Shown here: in pieces, positions 25,061 through 36,637 of the stretch
Position numbering within the stretch: the first letter of the stretch is position 1
Layout: every line of letters begins with the position of its first letter
From: Hymenoscyphus infarciens
Taxonomy: Eukaryota > Ascomycota > Leotiomycetes > Helotiales > Helotiaceae
Direction of reading: 5' to 3'
NCBI GenBank assembly: GCA_001414345.1
Contig: LLCB01000353.1
Coordinates: 1 to 56,621 of the forward strand
DNA: 56,621 nt
The notes under the pieces: generated by a model
What the model saw: only the letters and a program-made list of their open reading frames with translations
Told to the model about the DNA's origin: nothing
Databases searched by the model: none
Program-made: the position numbers and the translations under genes

Positions 25061-25212
25061 ACCATCTTTAATTAAAAGTTCGCTGGCAAACCCGTGACTT
25101 ATATTCAGACACGGATAATAGTTCTACCGATTCCCTAGCAACAACCTCATGTACAATACCGTATATCAGTCTACAAACAAACACCCTCATACTCAACCCA
25201 AAAACAACAAAC

Positions 25213-26241
25213 ATGACCCTCTCCCTCCCTCTAGAAATAATCTTCCAAATCATCCAGCAACTTCTCCCCCCACCACCTCACCCCATCGCCCTCCCAGCAA
25301 CGAACATCCTCACCAAGACTCTCCTAGCCTTGAGCATTACAAGTACTGCTATCCATTCCATAGCAACCAAGCATCTTTACACATATTGTCTATTCATCGA
25401 CAAACCATGGCGTCTCACCGCTCTCCTCTACTCACTTAGCGCATCAAACTCGACGCGCGGCAACTCCCGCCTTGGAACGACCTCCCCGGTTATTACGTCT
25501 CTTGTCCTCGAACCATACCCAGATGAGACGATTGCGAGTCGAGAAATCGCTGAGGAAATTGATGGGCTTTTTACTATCGTTGCTCCGACTCTGAAACGAC
25601 TGGTTATTGACATGTGGCTGAGAAGCATTTATTGGGAAGACGATACCGATCGAGTGCGACCTGTTCTACGGAGAGCCTTTCAAAGGCTCGCAGCTTTAGA
25701 GGTCTTTTGCAGCACACGAGATGAATTATACCTCGACATTTACGGACCTCTTTCCGCTCAAAATCTTCAAGCTGTATGGACTGGGTGGCCAAATTTAACC
25801 ACTTTAGCTCTATACAATATCCATCTTGAGATGACAATGGCATACGTTGAGAGAATGGAAAACATCAGGACCCTGGTACTTGGAGGCGCTGACTCCGTCG
25901 ACGACTTTCCAGTTCACGAGTCTTGGAATGAGGCTCATGGCTGCGGAGATTATCAGATCTGCCCAACTCGACCGTCTACTGTTGCAGCCATGAGGGAGCT
26001 CATGCAGGGTGAGCGACATATCGAATTGATTTTTGTCAACAGATTGGAATACCAGAGACGCCCGGCCGAGCCCATGGGAACGTCCAAGTATTTGACCACT
26101 TCATTTGTCGATGTACCAGTGCCAGATGGGGTTGACGGGGACATGGAGGTTTGCCAGGAATGGGTGAAGGAGTTGATGATTAGTGCAAAGCCATTGGAGA
26201 CGGTAGAAAGAATGGACGTACAAGACCTTTGGCACTATTAG
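25213..26241 (+). CDS. F-box-like protein, paralogue of the 37032-38336 gene
   Basis: 342 aa, single exon, ATG at 25213 after an ACAAAC leader. The N-terminus LPLEIIFQIIQQLL is a weak F-box-like helix. It is followed by the signature LYTYCLFIDKPWRL, shared with the paralogue on the minus strand (LYTYCLYIDSLTRL) along with the overall layout. The middle has leucine-rich, repeat-like segments (LVLEPYPDE, LTTLALYNIHLE, IRTLVLGG). No signal peptide or membrane helix is seen. The expected role is substrate recognition in an SCF ubiquitin ligase, inferred from the architecture only. The gene begins about 150 bp after the end of a RIP-degraded block, and its stop codon lies inside a perfect hairpin (26229-26259). 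Confidence 0.75.
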   Translation: MTLSLPLEIIFQIIQQLLPPPPHPIALPATNILTKTLLALSITSTAIHSIATKHLYTYCLFIDKPWRLTALLYSLSASNSTRGNSRLGTTSPVITSLVLEPYPDETIASREIAEEIDGLFTIVAPTLKRLVIDMWLRSIYWEDDTDRVRPVLRRAFQRLAALEVFCSTRDELYLDIYGPLSAQNLQAVWTGWPNLTTLALYNIHLEMTMAYVERMENIRTLVLGGADSVDDFPVHESWNEAHGCGDYQICPTRPSTVAAMRELMQGERHIELIFVNRLEYQRRPAEPMGTSKYLTTSFVDVPVPDGVDGDMEVCQEWVKELMISAKPLETVERMDVQDLWHY

Positions 26242-26259
26242 CTGTGCTAATAGTGCCAA
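26229..26259 (+). terminator. Perfect 13-bp hairpin across the stop codon
   Basis: Arms TTGGCACTATTAG (26229-26241) and CTAATAGTGCCAA (26247-26259) are exact reverse complements with a 5-nt loop CTGTG. The TAG stop of the F-box-like gene is the last codon of the left arm. It is not a bacterial-type terminator. It may be an RNA structure at the 3' end, or the scar of a small inverted duplication. Confidence 0.6.
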
Positions 26260-27132
26260 TCAAGCATTAGCATTGGAGACGATTTCACCTCGGTTCGTAC
26301 GATTTTCGAATTGGCAAGACTTGGTCTGGAGCGGTGAAGACTTGACGATTGCCGAACAGGAAATTTCGAAGAAAAGGGGGGCAGGTCTATATGATTGACA
26401 GATATACGAATCAGGCCTTTAGAAGATCCCACTCACAATTCCCTGCAGAGACGACATACATGATATCATACTCCGTACACTTTTGAACAGCCTCACAAGT
26501 CCTCTAGTAATACCAAACAAGTGTGACAAATGCTCTGTTCCTCACGAGAATGTGCTGTTTTCCCTCCTTCTTTACCCCTTTCCTCGTCTGATTTCCGAGA
26601 TTCTGGTCTGATCGGATTCTCGAAGGGGAAATCACCATTGGCGCGGAGAGATAGACAACAGTTTTTATGGTTCCTCTGCCCCATTCTGACGTGGGCGTCT
26701 GAAAATAGATAAAACCCTCCTCTCGTCCTCTCGTCCTCTCGTCCTCTCGTCCTCTTTTGATTCGTTCCCTACGGACGGCTATCCACGTGGCCCCGGCAGT
26801 GCTGGAGAGGCGCTGGAAAGACCCTGAAGTGCCCTGGAGCATCCCTGCTGAGGGACCCTGTGGGCTTTGTTTGGCCTCGGACCGGGCCTCTTCCAGGTTG
26901 TAGGTTAGGTTTCATGTACCTGAACCATGTATCGAAGGTATCGAATATGCAGGGACCAAGCTGGAAACTAACCTTGGATCTTTTCCCAACGCACATGGGA
27001 AAGTCCGCAAACAGGTGTCTCTTCGGGAAACAAATCGACCTTCTATTCTTCTTCAATAAAACTACCTTCCTTTCCTTTCCTTTTCTCGCTCCTTTTCACG
27101 ACAATCTTCGACTCCGGAAGCAGAATAACGAA
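26260..27132. promoter_or_regulatory. Intergenic and upstream region of the desaturase gene
   Basis: Contains an 8-bp minisatellite, TCCTCTCG repeated about 4.5 times (26718-26755), and a pyrimidine-rich leader (TTCCTTTCCTTTTCTCGCTCC) just before the ATG at 27133. The open frame upstream of that ATG has no desaturase character, so I treat it as untranslated. Confidence 0.45.
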
Positions 27133-28659
27133 ATGATACAAACCTCTCCAGTACCCAAGGCAGAACCAATTGCAAAGAAGCTCCAGGATGGTCCCCAAGG
27201 GGGCGACGACGTTGCGCCATTCTTCACTCCGCCAACGTATACGATGAAAGATATCCACGATGCGATACCGTCACATTGCTTCGAACGGAATACCCTCCTC
27301 TCCCTCTCCTACGTCGTCCGGGATTTCGTCTATGTTTTCATCGCCGCCGGATTGGCAACACAGATCCACCATCTGCCCACACATGGGCTTCGAGTCGCGG
27401 GATGGATATTATACTCTTTCACACAAGGACTGCTGTTCACGGGTCTCTGGGAATTGGCACACGAATCTGGACATGGCGCTCTTTCCCCCTCGAAACAATT
27501 CAACAACATTGTTGGATTGATAATGCATTCCTTCCTCCTTGTACCCTACCACTCGTGGAGGTTCACCCACTCGCAACATCACAAAGCGACCAACAACATC
27601 GAACGAGATATTGCATTCGTGCCGGATACAAAAGAAGTATGGATGAAGAAGCGGGCAAATCGAACACCAGTGGCGGTCTTTACATACTGGGATCTGGTAG
27701 AGGACATGCCAATTGTCAATCTTCTGATCCTCATAGGCCACCAATTGATCGCCTGGCCAGTCTATCTTCTGATCAACAACTTTGCTCTCCCCAGAATGGC
27801 AGCAGTAGACTGGTGGAAGAGAAGTCATTTCTACACCGGTGGCGACGGACCCAATTTCAAGCCCGCGAATCGAGATGATGTCGTACTGAGTGACAAGGGG
27901 ATAGCAGTCATGGTAATCGCATTATGGACGAGCGTCACATATTTCGGAGCCCAGAATACATTTTTGATGTACGGTGCTCCATGGTTATGGACCAACCATT
28001 GGATTCGTAAGTTTTTACTCCCACATCCCCGAATTGTCATTATCGTGATGAAATCGAAATACAAGAAAGCACAGCTTCAGATGCTACACTGCGATGGAAA
28101 GAAACAAAGGAGAAAGGCTCCTACCTACCTATCTCCTTACCCTACCTATCTCCAGACCAAAAATTCCATCATAAACTGTTACCTTGAAGAAAATCCTCTG
28201 CTCCGCTTGTCTCCGCAAGCTCCTCAAAATTAACCCCCAAAAATAGTAGCCATAACCTTCCTCCAACACACCGACGCATCCCTCCCCTACTACCCCTCCT
28301 CAACATGGTCCTTCCTCCGCGGCGCAGCCTCAACCGTCGACCGAGATTTCGGCTTCATAGGCCGTCACCTCTTCCACGGTGCAATCGATTGTCATGTTCT
28401 GCATCACCACGCCTCCAGAATCCCATTCTATCACGCATTCGAAGCCTCAGAGGCCATCAAAAAAGTTATGGGGTCGCATTATCAAGCGGATCTCAGGACA
28501 CCTTTTATGTGGGCTTTCTGGAAGAATTATACTGGCTTGCGGTACGTGGAGGAGAAGGATGTGGGGAGTGAGATATACTTTTTTGCCGAGGGCAAGGGGG
28601 ATTTGAGTGGTCTGGATAAGAAGAAGACGATGGATGAGGAGATTGTTGCTGCCCTTTGA
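27133..28659 (+). CDS. FAD2-type (delta-12-like) membrane fatty-acid desaturase
   Basis: Exons 27133-28006 and 28247-28659, 428 aa; the 240-bp intron has GTAAGT..AATAG ends, and the join gives HWILAITFLQHTD, the usual sequence at this point in the family. It is an integral ER-membrane di-iron enzyme expected to introduce a double bond into acyl chains, probably oleoyl to linoleoyl. All three histidine boxes are present: HESGH (110-114), HSQHH (146-150) and HVLHH (341-345), with hydrophobic spans between them. Box 1 has Ser where many fungal and plant FAD2 enzymes have Cys (HECGH), so regioselectivity cannot be assigned. The ATG at 27133 was chosen because conserved sequence starts after it. 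The gene is isolated, with a RIP-mutated retrotransposon 210 bp downstream. Confidence 0.9.
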
Positions 28660-28869
28660 AAGAAAAATGGGGAGGTGACTGGTTATTATTATTTCTTTAC
28701 CTTCTTGGACTGGGTTTTTTTGAAGGTAGAGATTTTTGTAATTTTATTTTGCTTCTTTTGTCTTTTTTGTAGATAGTTGATAGCGACAAGCGAGCATTTA
28801 GATTTCTTTTTTTTATAGAATAATTAGATTCTTAGATAGTATTAGAAATGCAATTCTTTATATTACTAT
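28660..28869. other. 3' flank of the desaturase gene
   Basis: T-rich 3' flank (TTATTATTATTTCTTTACC, TTTTTTTTATAGAATAATTAG), probably carrying the polyadenylation site. It ends in ACTAT (28865-28869), the target duplication of the copia element. Confidence 0.45.
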
Positions 28870-29039
28870 TGATGGTATGACTTATGGTCATAAAAGCGAT
28901 GCAAAAAGAGTTATATTATCGTTCGTGTATACTAAGTAAAGCTAGCTACGATGACTACTTAAGTAGCCCTTAAGCAAGAAGCACGTATACCTACGTATAC
29001 TAATCCGAATTGCTATTTACCCTTAAATATATACTAACA
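28870..29039 (-). repeat. LTR of the copia element (3' LTR in element sense)
   Basis: 170 bp beginning TGATGG and ending CTAACA, so the TG..CA termini are intact. It is less mutated than its partner: it keeps TGGTATGACTTATGG where the other LTR has TAGTATAACTTATAG. All differences I compared are transitions. Confidence 0.9.
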
Positions 29040-29499
29040 CTAGTACTTCTTTAAAACAATAGAAGTTACTTAAAACTATTAAAAATTATATATCTGATCT
29101 AACTAATTAGAGCTCTCTATTCCCTATTCTTAACTAATAAAAAGGCTCTATTTCAGTCTCTCATTTCGTTCTACCTACTTTATAAGGTTAATATCTAGCT
29201 TATTAGTATTATTTAACTTTTATAGAGTATTATAATAACCCTTTTTAGTTATAGCATTTATAGAATTACTTTTATTATTAATCTATTTAATCTTATTAAT
29301 CTCTTTTAATTTATATATCTCTTATAAGTATATAATATTAATTATTAGTTACTTCTCCTTAATTATACTTAATTTAGCTATATATTTATAAATAGACTTT
29401 AAATTAGTATATATTATAAGTAGTATCTTAAATCCTAAGATATTTTTAAAAGGCGATTTTATTAAAGCTATAGTATTAAATCTAGAGCTTATTATATAT

Positions 29500-29690
29500 A
29501 ATTCTAATACTAAAACACTATAAGTAACTCTCTTATATTTAGTAGAAGACTAATATAAGATATTAGTATTATTATCTTTATTTATAAGAGTAATAATATA
29601 ACTAATTTATAATAATAAGTCTTTATTATTAGTAAATAATCTATTAATAAAAATATATAACTTTAAAGAAGATTTATCTAACTTAACGAA
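29500..29690 (-). pseudogene. RNase H domain of the copia element
   Basis: Conceptual translation of the complement follows the copia RNase H core: FxxxxFTNNKDLxxxISYIITL, NKDNNTNILY, SSTKYKRVTYSVLVLELY. TAA stands where Gln is expected and TAG where Trp is expected, both obtainable by C/T or G/A transitions. It identifies the element's superfamily and strand. Confidence 0.85.
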
Positions 29691-32600
29691 TTTAAGTCCT
29701 CTTATAGTATTATCAATTTACTACTAAATTCGTTTATTAAGAAGGGAAATATTATTATTTTAAGGATTAATAGTTTAGATAGTATATAATAAGTTAAAGA
29801 TAGTCTTAGGTTAAGATAACATAGCTAAGTATACTTCTCTAGTATATTATATAATATATTAATCTTTAGTATCTACTATATATAATGCCTCTTTTATATT
29901 AGATATCTTAGTTAAAACTTCTTATACTAAATTTAAATATTTTATATAATCTTAAGTAAGAGATATAAAGCTATCTTAATACTTAGTAATTAGTCTTCTA
30001 TTAAATTTGATTAGATAGTTAATAGTAAGCTCTTCTCTTTCTTTAGATATAAAACTAGCCTTATTAATAGTAACCTTCTCTTTATTAGTAAAGGCATTAT
30101 TAGTAAGTATAAGAGTATTATTAGTTTAAAAGCTTACTATACTAAAAAGGGCATTTAATTTTACTTACTTATTATATTAGTATAACTTAGTATATAAAAG
30201 ATAAGGGTTAAATGTTAACTATTCTATTATAAATCTTATAATATAGTATTTATAGTATATTATAAACTAATAGTTACTAGCTTCTAGAATACTATATAAT
30301 AGCCTAATTACTTTAAAGAATATATCCTCTTATTAAGAATAACCTTTAAAAGAGTATATAAAGAATTTCTAATTTAAGTTAGTTAATAATTATATATATA
30401 CTTATATAATATCCTAAATAAATACTTATAAACCTAGAAGTATTATAATAAGTATAAAGATTATTCTCTAGCTTACTCTTTAAATTATAAGTACTTAAGT
30501 AAGTACTAGTAACTTTCTAGTATTATTATATACTTAGATTACTAATCTTAACTTTATAAAAGTAAGTACTATACTCTTAAATTTAATATTATTTATAAAG
30601 TATAATCTAAATATTCTAGTATTAAAAAGTAATTCTTTTTAAGTAATAATCTTAAAAACACTATAATTAGTTAATCTATTAATCTCCTTTTATTATAATT
30701 TAATATATATTATACTATTATTAGTTATAAAGACTTTAATATTATAAAGTTTACTTAAATTAGTAAGAAAAGTTTTAACATTTTTAAGAGTAATATAGTT
30801 AATATTATTAATAAAAGTGTCTAACTATTAAAATAATACTTTAATATTACTTAGAGGCCTTAGATACTTTTAAGACTATCTACGTCTATACTTTTAGAGA
30901 GGTTCTAGTATAGTTTCTAGAATATTAGTATTTTAATAGATTTATAACTATTAAAGTTAATATTAAGAGGAAGGTAAATGTTATTTAATATCTTACCTAC
31001 TCTATTACTTAAAAGTTCTCTCTTTTTTATAGAGTTATAGTATTATTTTAGATAGTACTATACTAGAAACTTCCTTAGTTACTAATACTATTTTAGAAGT
31101 TTTAGAAGTTTTAATAAAGTATAGCTTTATAACTATAGATTAAAACTTTATAAGACTACTTAGTAGTACTATAATATAGTTCTTATTCTTAATTCTTTAA
31201 AAGATAAAAGGTCTTATCTAAGACTTTATATACTCTCTCTATATTAAAATGTCTAAATTTAAGAGTAAATCCTTAACTTAGTTAATTAGTCTATTTTATA
31301 TATTAAGAGCTTCTTTAACTTAATAGAATATAATCTACTTTTATACCTCTTAAGTAGTCTTTTTATAGGTCTTAGATCTTATAGAAATTAGTTATAAAGG
31401 TACGTTAGTTATAGTTATTTAAGTATATACTCTATATACTAATAAAGTAGAGACTAGTCTATTTAGGCCTACTATATCGTTAATTACTTTAAAGGCTATT
31501 TAAAGTATTAAACTTTATAAGAGATATAGCTCTTATTTATATATAATATTATATACTTGTTAAATTAGTCTATAGTAATATTCTACTATACTAATTAAAT
31601 TATATACTTTAACTAGTATAGTTTTTATTATAGTACCTATTCTAGTAGTAGAGTATATAAAGTCTTTTTTAATAAAGTTTGTTCTAGTATCTATAATAAT
31701 ATAATTAAAAGATCTAAGATATATATTAATCTAATATCTTTAGAAGACCTCTTATATAGTTATTACTTTTATATCTAGTAAAAAGTTACCTACTTAATAC
31801 CTTATTACTTTATTTATATAGTATAAGACTGCTTACTTATTAAGAAAGAAAGTATTAATTAAAATACTATAATTAAATTTAAGGTTATTATAAAGAGTAA
31901 ACTTAAATTAGCTAAGTAAACTTCTATACTTTTAATAGTATTTATAAAATTTAGTAAGATATTAAAGAATATCTTAGTTAATATAATACTTAGCTCTTTC
32001 TAATATATATTATAATATTAGTACTAATAGGTAGCTAAATTACTTATAAAGTTATTAAATATTAATATCTATAAGAAATATTAAGTACTCTTATATAAAG
32101 TTATATATAGCTTTATCCTAGAATAGAAAAGAGTATCTAAATTATTATATAATAGAGAACCTCTTAATTTCCGCCTCTCTCTTATTCTCTTAGATAAGTA
32201 TGTTTTAAAGATTATTTAAAGTAATATTTAAGTTATCTATATTATTAATATAAAGAATAAAAGGAGTATTAGATTATACTATATAAAACTCTGCTTTTCT
32301 AATTAGTATATTAATTATTATTAATTCTAAAGATAGAGTATATCTCTTATTAAACTAGATATTAAATTAACTCTTTATATCTTTGTTAATTAGAACGCTT
32401 TTAATAAGTCTAATATATATAAGATATTAGTTATATCTTATACTTAACTTTTAAGCTACCCTAGTATCGATTATTATACTAAAGAAGTTCTCTTTTATAT
32501 ATCTTTTAGCTATTATTATAAACACTTCTTCTATAAATTTATATATAATATTAGAAGTGTTATTTAAGTTATTTAGATTTTATAGGATATATCTATTAAT

Positions 32601-34846
32601 AGTATATTTTTATACTAAACTTATTAAATTTATAATAAGCTACTTAGTATTTAATAAATCCTATAAAAGTAATATTATAATAGATAACTTCGTTATCTAA
32701 GCTAGTATCTAATAAGTAACTATCTTCTTTTAATAGAGTAATAGCTTAAAGTCTCTCTAATATCTCCTCCTTATAGATACTCTAAGCGTATACTATATTT
32801 ATATTATATACCTTTCTAGTATACCTGTCTTACTTCTCTTTAAAGTATTTAGAATTATTATTAGTCTATTTAGTAAAGTAATAGTTTTACTCTTCTTAAC
32901 TATAATTCTAAGATAAATAGTTATTCTTTTTATATATATAATATATTCTCTTCTTCTTATATTAATCTATACTACTATATTATCTACTCTTATAGAAATG
33001 CCTTTTAGTTATTATAGTTTTGTTTACAACTATCTCTAGATAGACTTTTATATAAGATTAAATTAAACTTTATAAAAGAGTAATAGTATTAGAAATCGAA
33101 GGATCTTAAGATAAAGTTAATATTATAATAGTATAATCTAAGAATCTTTTATATACTAAAATTAGCTTATTTAAAAATTAACTATTAGTATAAAAGTCTA
33201 TAAAGAGGGAAAATCTTAGTAAATTAAGTCTTAATAATATATTCTTAAAAGACTTTAATATTAATACTCTAGATACTTATATTATCTCTTATAAATCGAT
33301 GTTATTCTACTTAGATAATTAGCTTCTTTTATAAAGTTTATTTTTAAAGTATTATTATATAGATATAGATAAAACTTTAAAAGATTAATTATTATTTTTA
33401 TTAAAAAGTATAGTATAAAAGTAATTTAAAGCATTACCTTTTAATATAGTAGAGAAGATAAGAGAGTAAATTACTAGTAATACCTCACTTCTCTTATATA
33501 TATCTTTAAATATTATAACTTTAATTATAAAGTTATCTTCTTTTCTATTATACTTTTAATTATTTTTATATACTTTTATAAGAGTATCTAATATATAAGA
33601 GTAGTCTTAACTTTTTTAAGAATTTTATAAAGTTAATTCTAGTTTAAAATATACTACATTTATTTATACTAGTAGTCTTCTACTAAGATTATTCTATTAC
33701 TAATTATATTCTAGATACTTAAAGATATTATCAAAATCATTACTACTAGTATCTTTACTAAATTAATAAGATATAAAGAAAGAGGTCTAGTTATCTTTTA
33801 GTAGACCTAAAGGTTAGATTAGAGGTTATACTAGATTACTTAAGTCTTTTCTTTTAGTTAGTAGAATTAAAGTTGTCGAAGATATTAGTTATTATATTAG
33901 TTATTATTATTATTATTATTATATAGTAGATGCTTATAAAGCTTTATCTCTAGCCTTTGTCTTAAATTAGGTGTTTTAAGTAATATTTTCAGCTAGAGGT
34001 TATTATTATTAAAGTTATTATTATTATAGCTTTTATTATCTTTTAGTATATTCTATTATATATTTATAACAGGATCTAAAGACTTTACTACTAGCTTCTC
34101 TTAATACTATAGATTTTAATTCTTTATTTAACTACTTAGTTTAGTTAACCTTAGTAGTAGTATTATATAGTACTTAAGATATAAGTATCTTATATCTATC
34201 TATCTTAACCTATATACCTCTTTTATAAAGTATTTATTATAACTTAGTAGTAGTAGATTAGTAGATTTTAGCGAATTTATCTTAATTCTATCTTTTAAAG
34301 TCTACTTAAAATTTATTCTAAAGAAGAAGGTCTTCGTTCTCTTCTTTAGTATACTTATCTTCTCGTTTAGTAGTAAAAAGTGTCTCTTTTATCTATATTA
34401 ACTTTAGCTTTAGTGCTAGCTTTAAGGCCTGTTTTAGTACCGAAGTTAGTATCGAAGTTAAAGCTTCTAAAATCGTTAGAATTAATATTAGTAAGTCTAT
34501 TATATTATAGATGTTATTATTACTTAAATTGAATTTAGATGTTATTAATAGTCTATTTATACTTTACTTAGTAGATTATAGATAAAAGAGATATTAGGTT
34601 TTAGGTAAATAGTATCTTAGAGAGTATAAATTATCTTAGTAGATAAAAGAAGGTCGGTATTTATAATTAGCGCTTTCTATCTTAAGAAGCGTTTATAGTA
34701 TATTATTAAAGTTATTAAATAGTAAAAGGAATTACGACTAGAGAAGGAGAGTCTACTAGTAATATCGAGTTTACTTTTATATAAGTATACTTATAGTAGA
34801 AATATACGAAGTAACTAAGTATCTAATCTATACGTCTACTAATTAG

Positions 34847-35016
34847 TAATAGTATAACTTATAGTTATAAAAGCGATATAAAAAGAGTTATATTATCGTT
34901 CGTATATATCGAGTAAAGCTAGCTACGATAACTACTTAAGTAGCTCTTAAGCGAGAAGTACGTATACTCACGTATACTAATCTGAATCGCTATTTACTCT
35001 TAAATATATACCGACA
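34847..35016 (-). repeat. LTR of the copia element (5' LTR in element sense)
   Basis: 170 bp beginning TAATAG and ending CCGACA. Target duplication ACTAT (35017-35021) follows. Its start has lost the TG terminus (TA) by a G-to-A change. Confidence 0.9.
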
Positions 35017-35025
35017 ACTATAGTA

Positions 35026-35573
35026 CTATAGTGAGTTACGAGTTAAGCTTGAATTTGCCTACTTTTTTTATAATCTAAGCTTTTTTTTTTTTTTTTTCTA
35101 AGCTTTCTCTCTCTCTTCTTTAGAAGACAGAAAATAAAAGTACTCTAAAAGAGATAAAGCCTAGCTAGAAAGAAGCGCTATATCTAATTCACTCTCTTCT
35201 ATATTACTTATTAATTTAAAGTAAGTATAATAAAAGTAAACTAAAAAATAGATAATTCTTAAAAAAAACCCCTTTATTTAAATTATTTTTACTACTCTTA
35301 TATACTCTAGTAAGGTTAATTAATAAAGTATACTAAGATCTTATAAAAAATAAGAAAGATATAAACTTATTTATTTTTATTATATAAAGTTTATAAAGTA
35401 ATTAAGAATATATAGAGCTCTTATTTTCTATTATCTAGAGTATACTAATATATATTATTATTAAGAAATAGATAAAAGAGTATCTAAAAAGAGAGGAAAT
35501 TAAGAACTTTTTTAAAAAGCTCGGATTATAAAAAAACTAGGCAAATTCAAGCTTAACTCGTAACTTATTATAG
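35026..35573. mobile_element. Tc1/mariner-type MITE with about 60-bp TIRs
   Basis: Ends CTATAGTGAGTTACGAG.. and ..CTCGTAACTTATTATAG are inverted repeats extending about 60 bp inward (through AAGCTTGAATTTGCCTA to the A/T-run and AAGCTT), with mainly transition differences. TA dinucleotides at 35024-35025 and 35574-35575 are the expected target duplication of Tc1/mariner elements. It is 548 bp with no open frame, hence non-autonomous. A 17-T run occurs near 35080. Confidence 0.8.
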
Positions 35574-35723
35574 TAATTAAGTCTAAATAAGCTATTTACT
35601 CTTTTTATACTAGAACTTACTATTAATACTTTAGAATCTAAAACTAAAGAAGAGGAAAGATTCTAGTTATCTTTTATAGAATCTATTCAAAGGATATTTA
35701 GCTCGTATATATCTAAAATATAT

Positions 35724-36637
35724 TAGTATAGTCGATAGTATTATCGTAATAAAATACTATAGTATTTTCGAATTATATATTATAATAATATTCTAATAAT
35801 ACGTATTAGTTTTCGTTATAATACTATAGTAATATCGTAATTTTATATAATATACTATTTAATAACTCGTATATCTAAAAGTATACTAATTAAGTATAGT
35901 ATATAAAGTAGTTTCTACTTAAGTATTTCTTCTTAATAACTTCTTAATATTTAATAATTAATAATACGCGAAGTATTATAAGACTACTATTACTTCTTTA
36001 TATTTAAGATACTCTATTTATTAGTATTAGATAATAATTACCTTACTTACTAATAGGCTTTAGATTTAAACCTTAGTCTATACTAGTTCTTTCTAGTATT
36101 ATCTAGAAAGTTTAGTTATATTCTTAGTTATAATTAAGTAAATACGTAATATCTAAAATCTTCTAGTAACTCTTTGATTTATAAGCTATAGAAGCTTCTA
36201 GTATTTACTCTAGAAGTATATATAGCTCTCTTCTATTCTTTAGTTAGAAATTAAGTTAAAAATTTACTAAGTCTTTTATACTTATACTTTAACTTCTTAG
36301 AAACATAGTTTAGCGATTATCTAATCTACTCTATACTGATTTAACTTACGTACTCCTAGCCTACTCTATAGCCTACTCTATAACCTACTCTATACGTCTA
36401 TAATCTCTTATACTATTTTTATAAAAAAGAATTACTTAAAATAATTAAGAATTCAAAGTTCTTAGCGTGCTTAGTAGTATCGCGATATTATTATAATATC
36501 GATTAAAATACTAATAATATAAAGAATAATATTTTTAGATATCGTAGTATTTAAATAGTATAAATAGTACGTATTAAAGTAGGTTTTTAATAATATATCG
36601 TAGAAGTATAATATTTCAAAGACTATCGACTATACTA
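35724..36637. mobile_element. hAT-like non-autonomous element, copy 3
   Basis: 914 bp. Left end TAGTATAGTCGATAGTATTA and right end CTATCGACTATACTA are mutated forms of the copy-2 ends. Flanking 8-bp duplications AAATATAT (35716-35723) and AGATATAT (36638-36645) differ by one G/A. About 150 bp at each end match copy 2 in the same orientation. The middle (about 35885-36465) does not, so this is a variant with different internal DNA. That middle contains a short tandem of CCTACTCTATA near 36356-36400. Confidence 0.85.

Larger units (their letters stand above)
28870..35016 (-). mobile_element. Full-length Ty1/copia LTR retrotransposon, RIP-mutated
   Basis: Two 170-bp LTRs (28870-29039, 34847-35016) enclose about 5.8 kb. 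A perfect 5-bp target duplication ACTAT lies at 28865-28869 and 35017-35021. Coding sense is minus: the complement of about 29680-29500 reads LYIFINRLFTNNKDLLL, a stop, ISYIITL, then NKDNNTNILY, a stop, SSTKYKRVTYSVLVLELY. This is the RNase H domain of fungal copia Pol with stops at expected Gln and Trp positions. RNase H at the left end fits the copia order (integrase, RT, RNase H) read leftwards. No intact frame remains. It inserted 4 bp from a mariner-type MITE. Confidence 0.9.

Noticed and set aside
26860..27132. N-terminal extension of the desaturase
   Set aside because: The extension has no similarity to desaturase N-termini and contains pyrimidine-rich leader sequence. The family-like sequence begins after the ATG at 27133.
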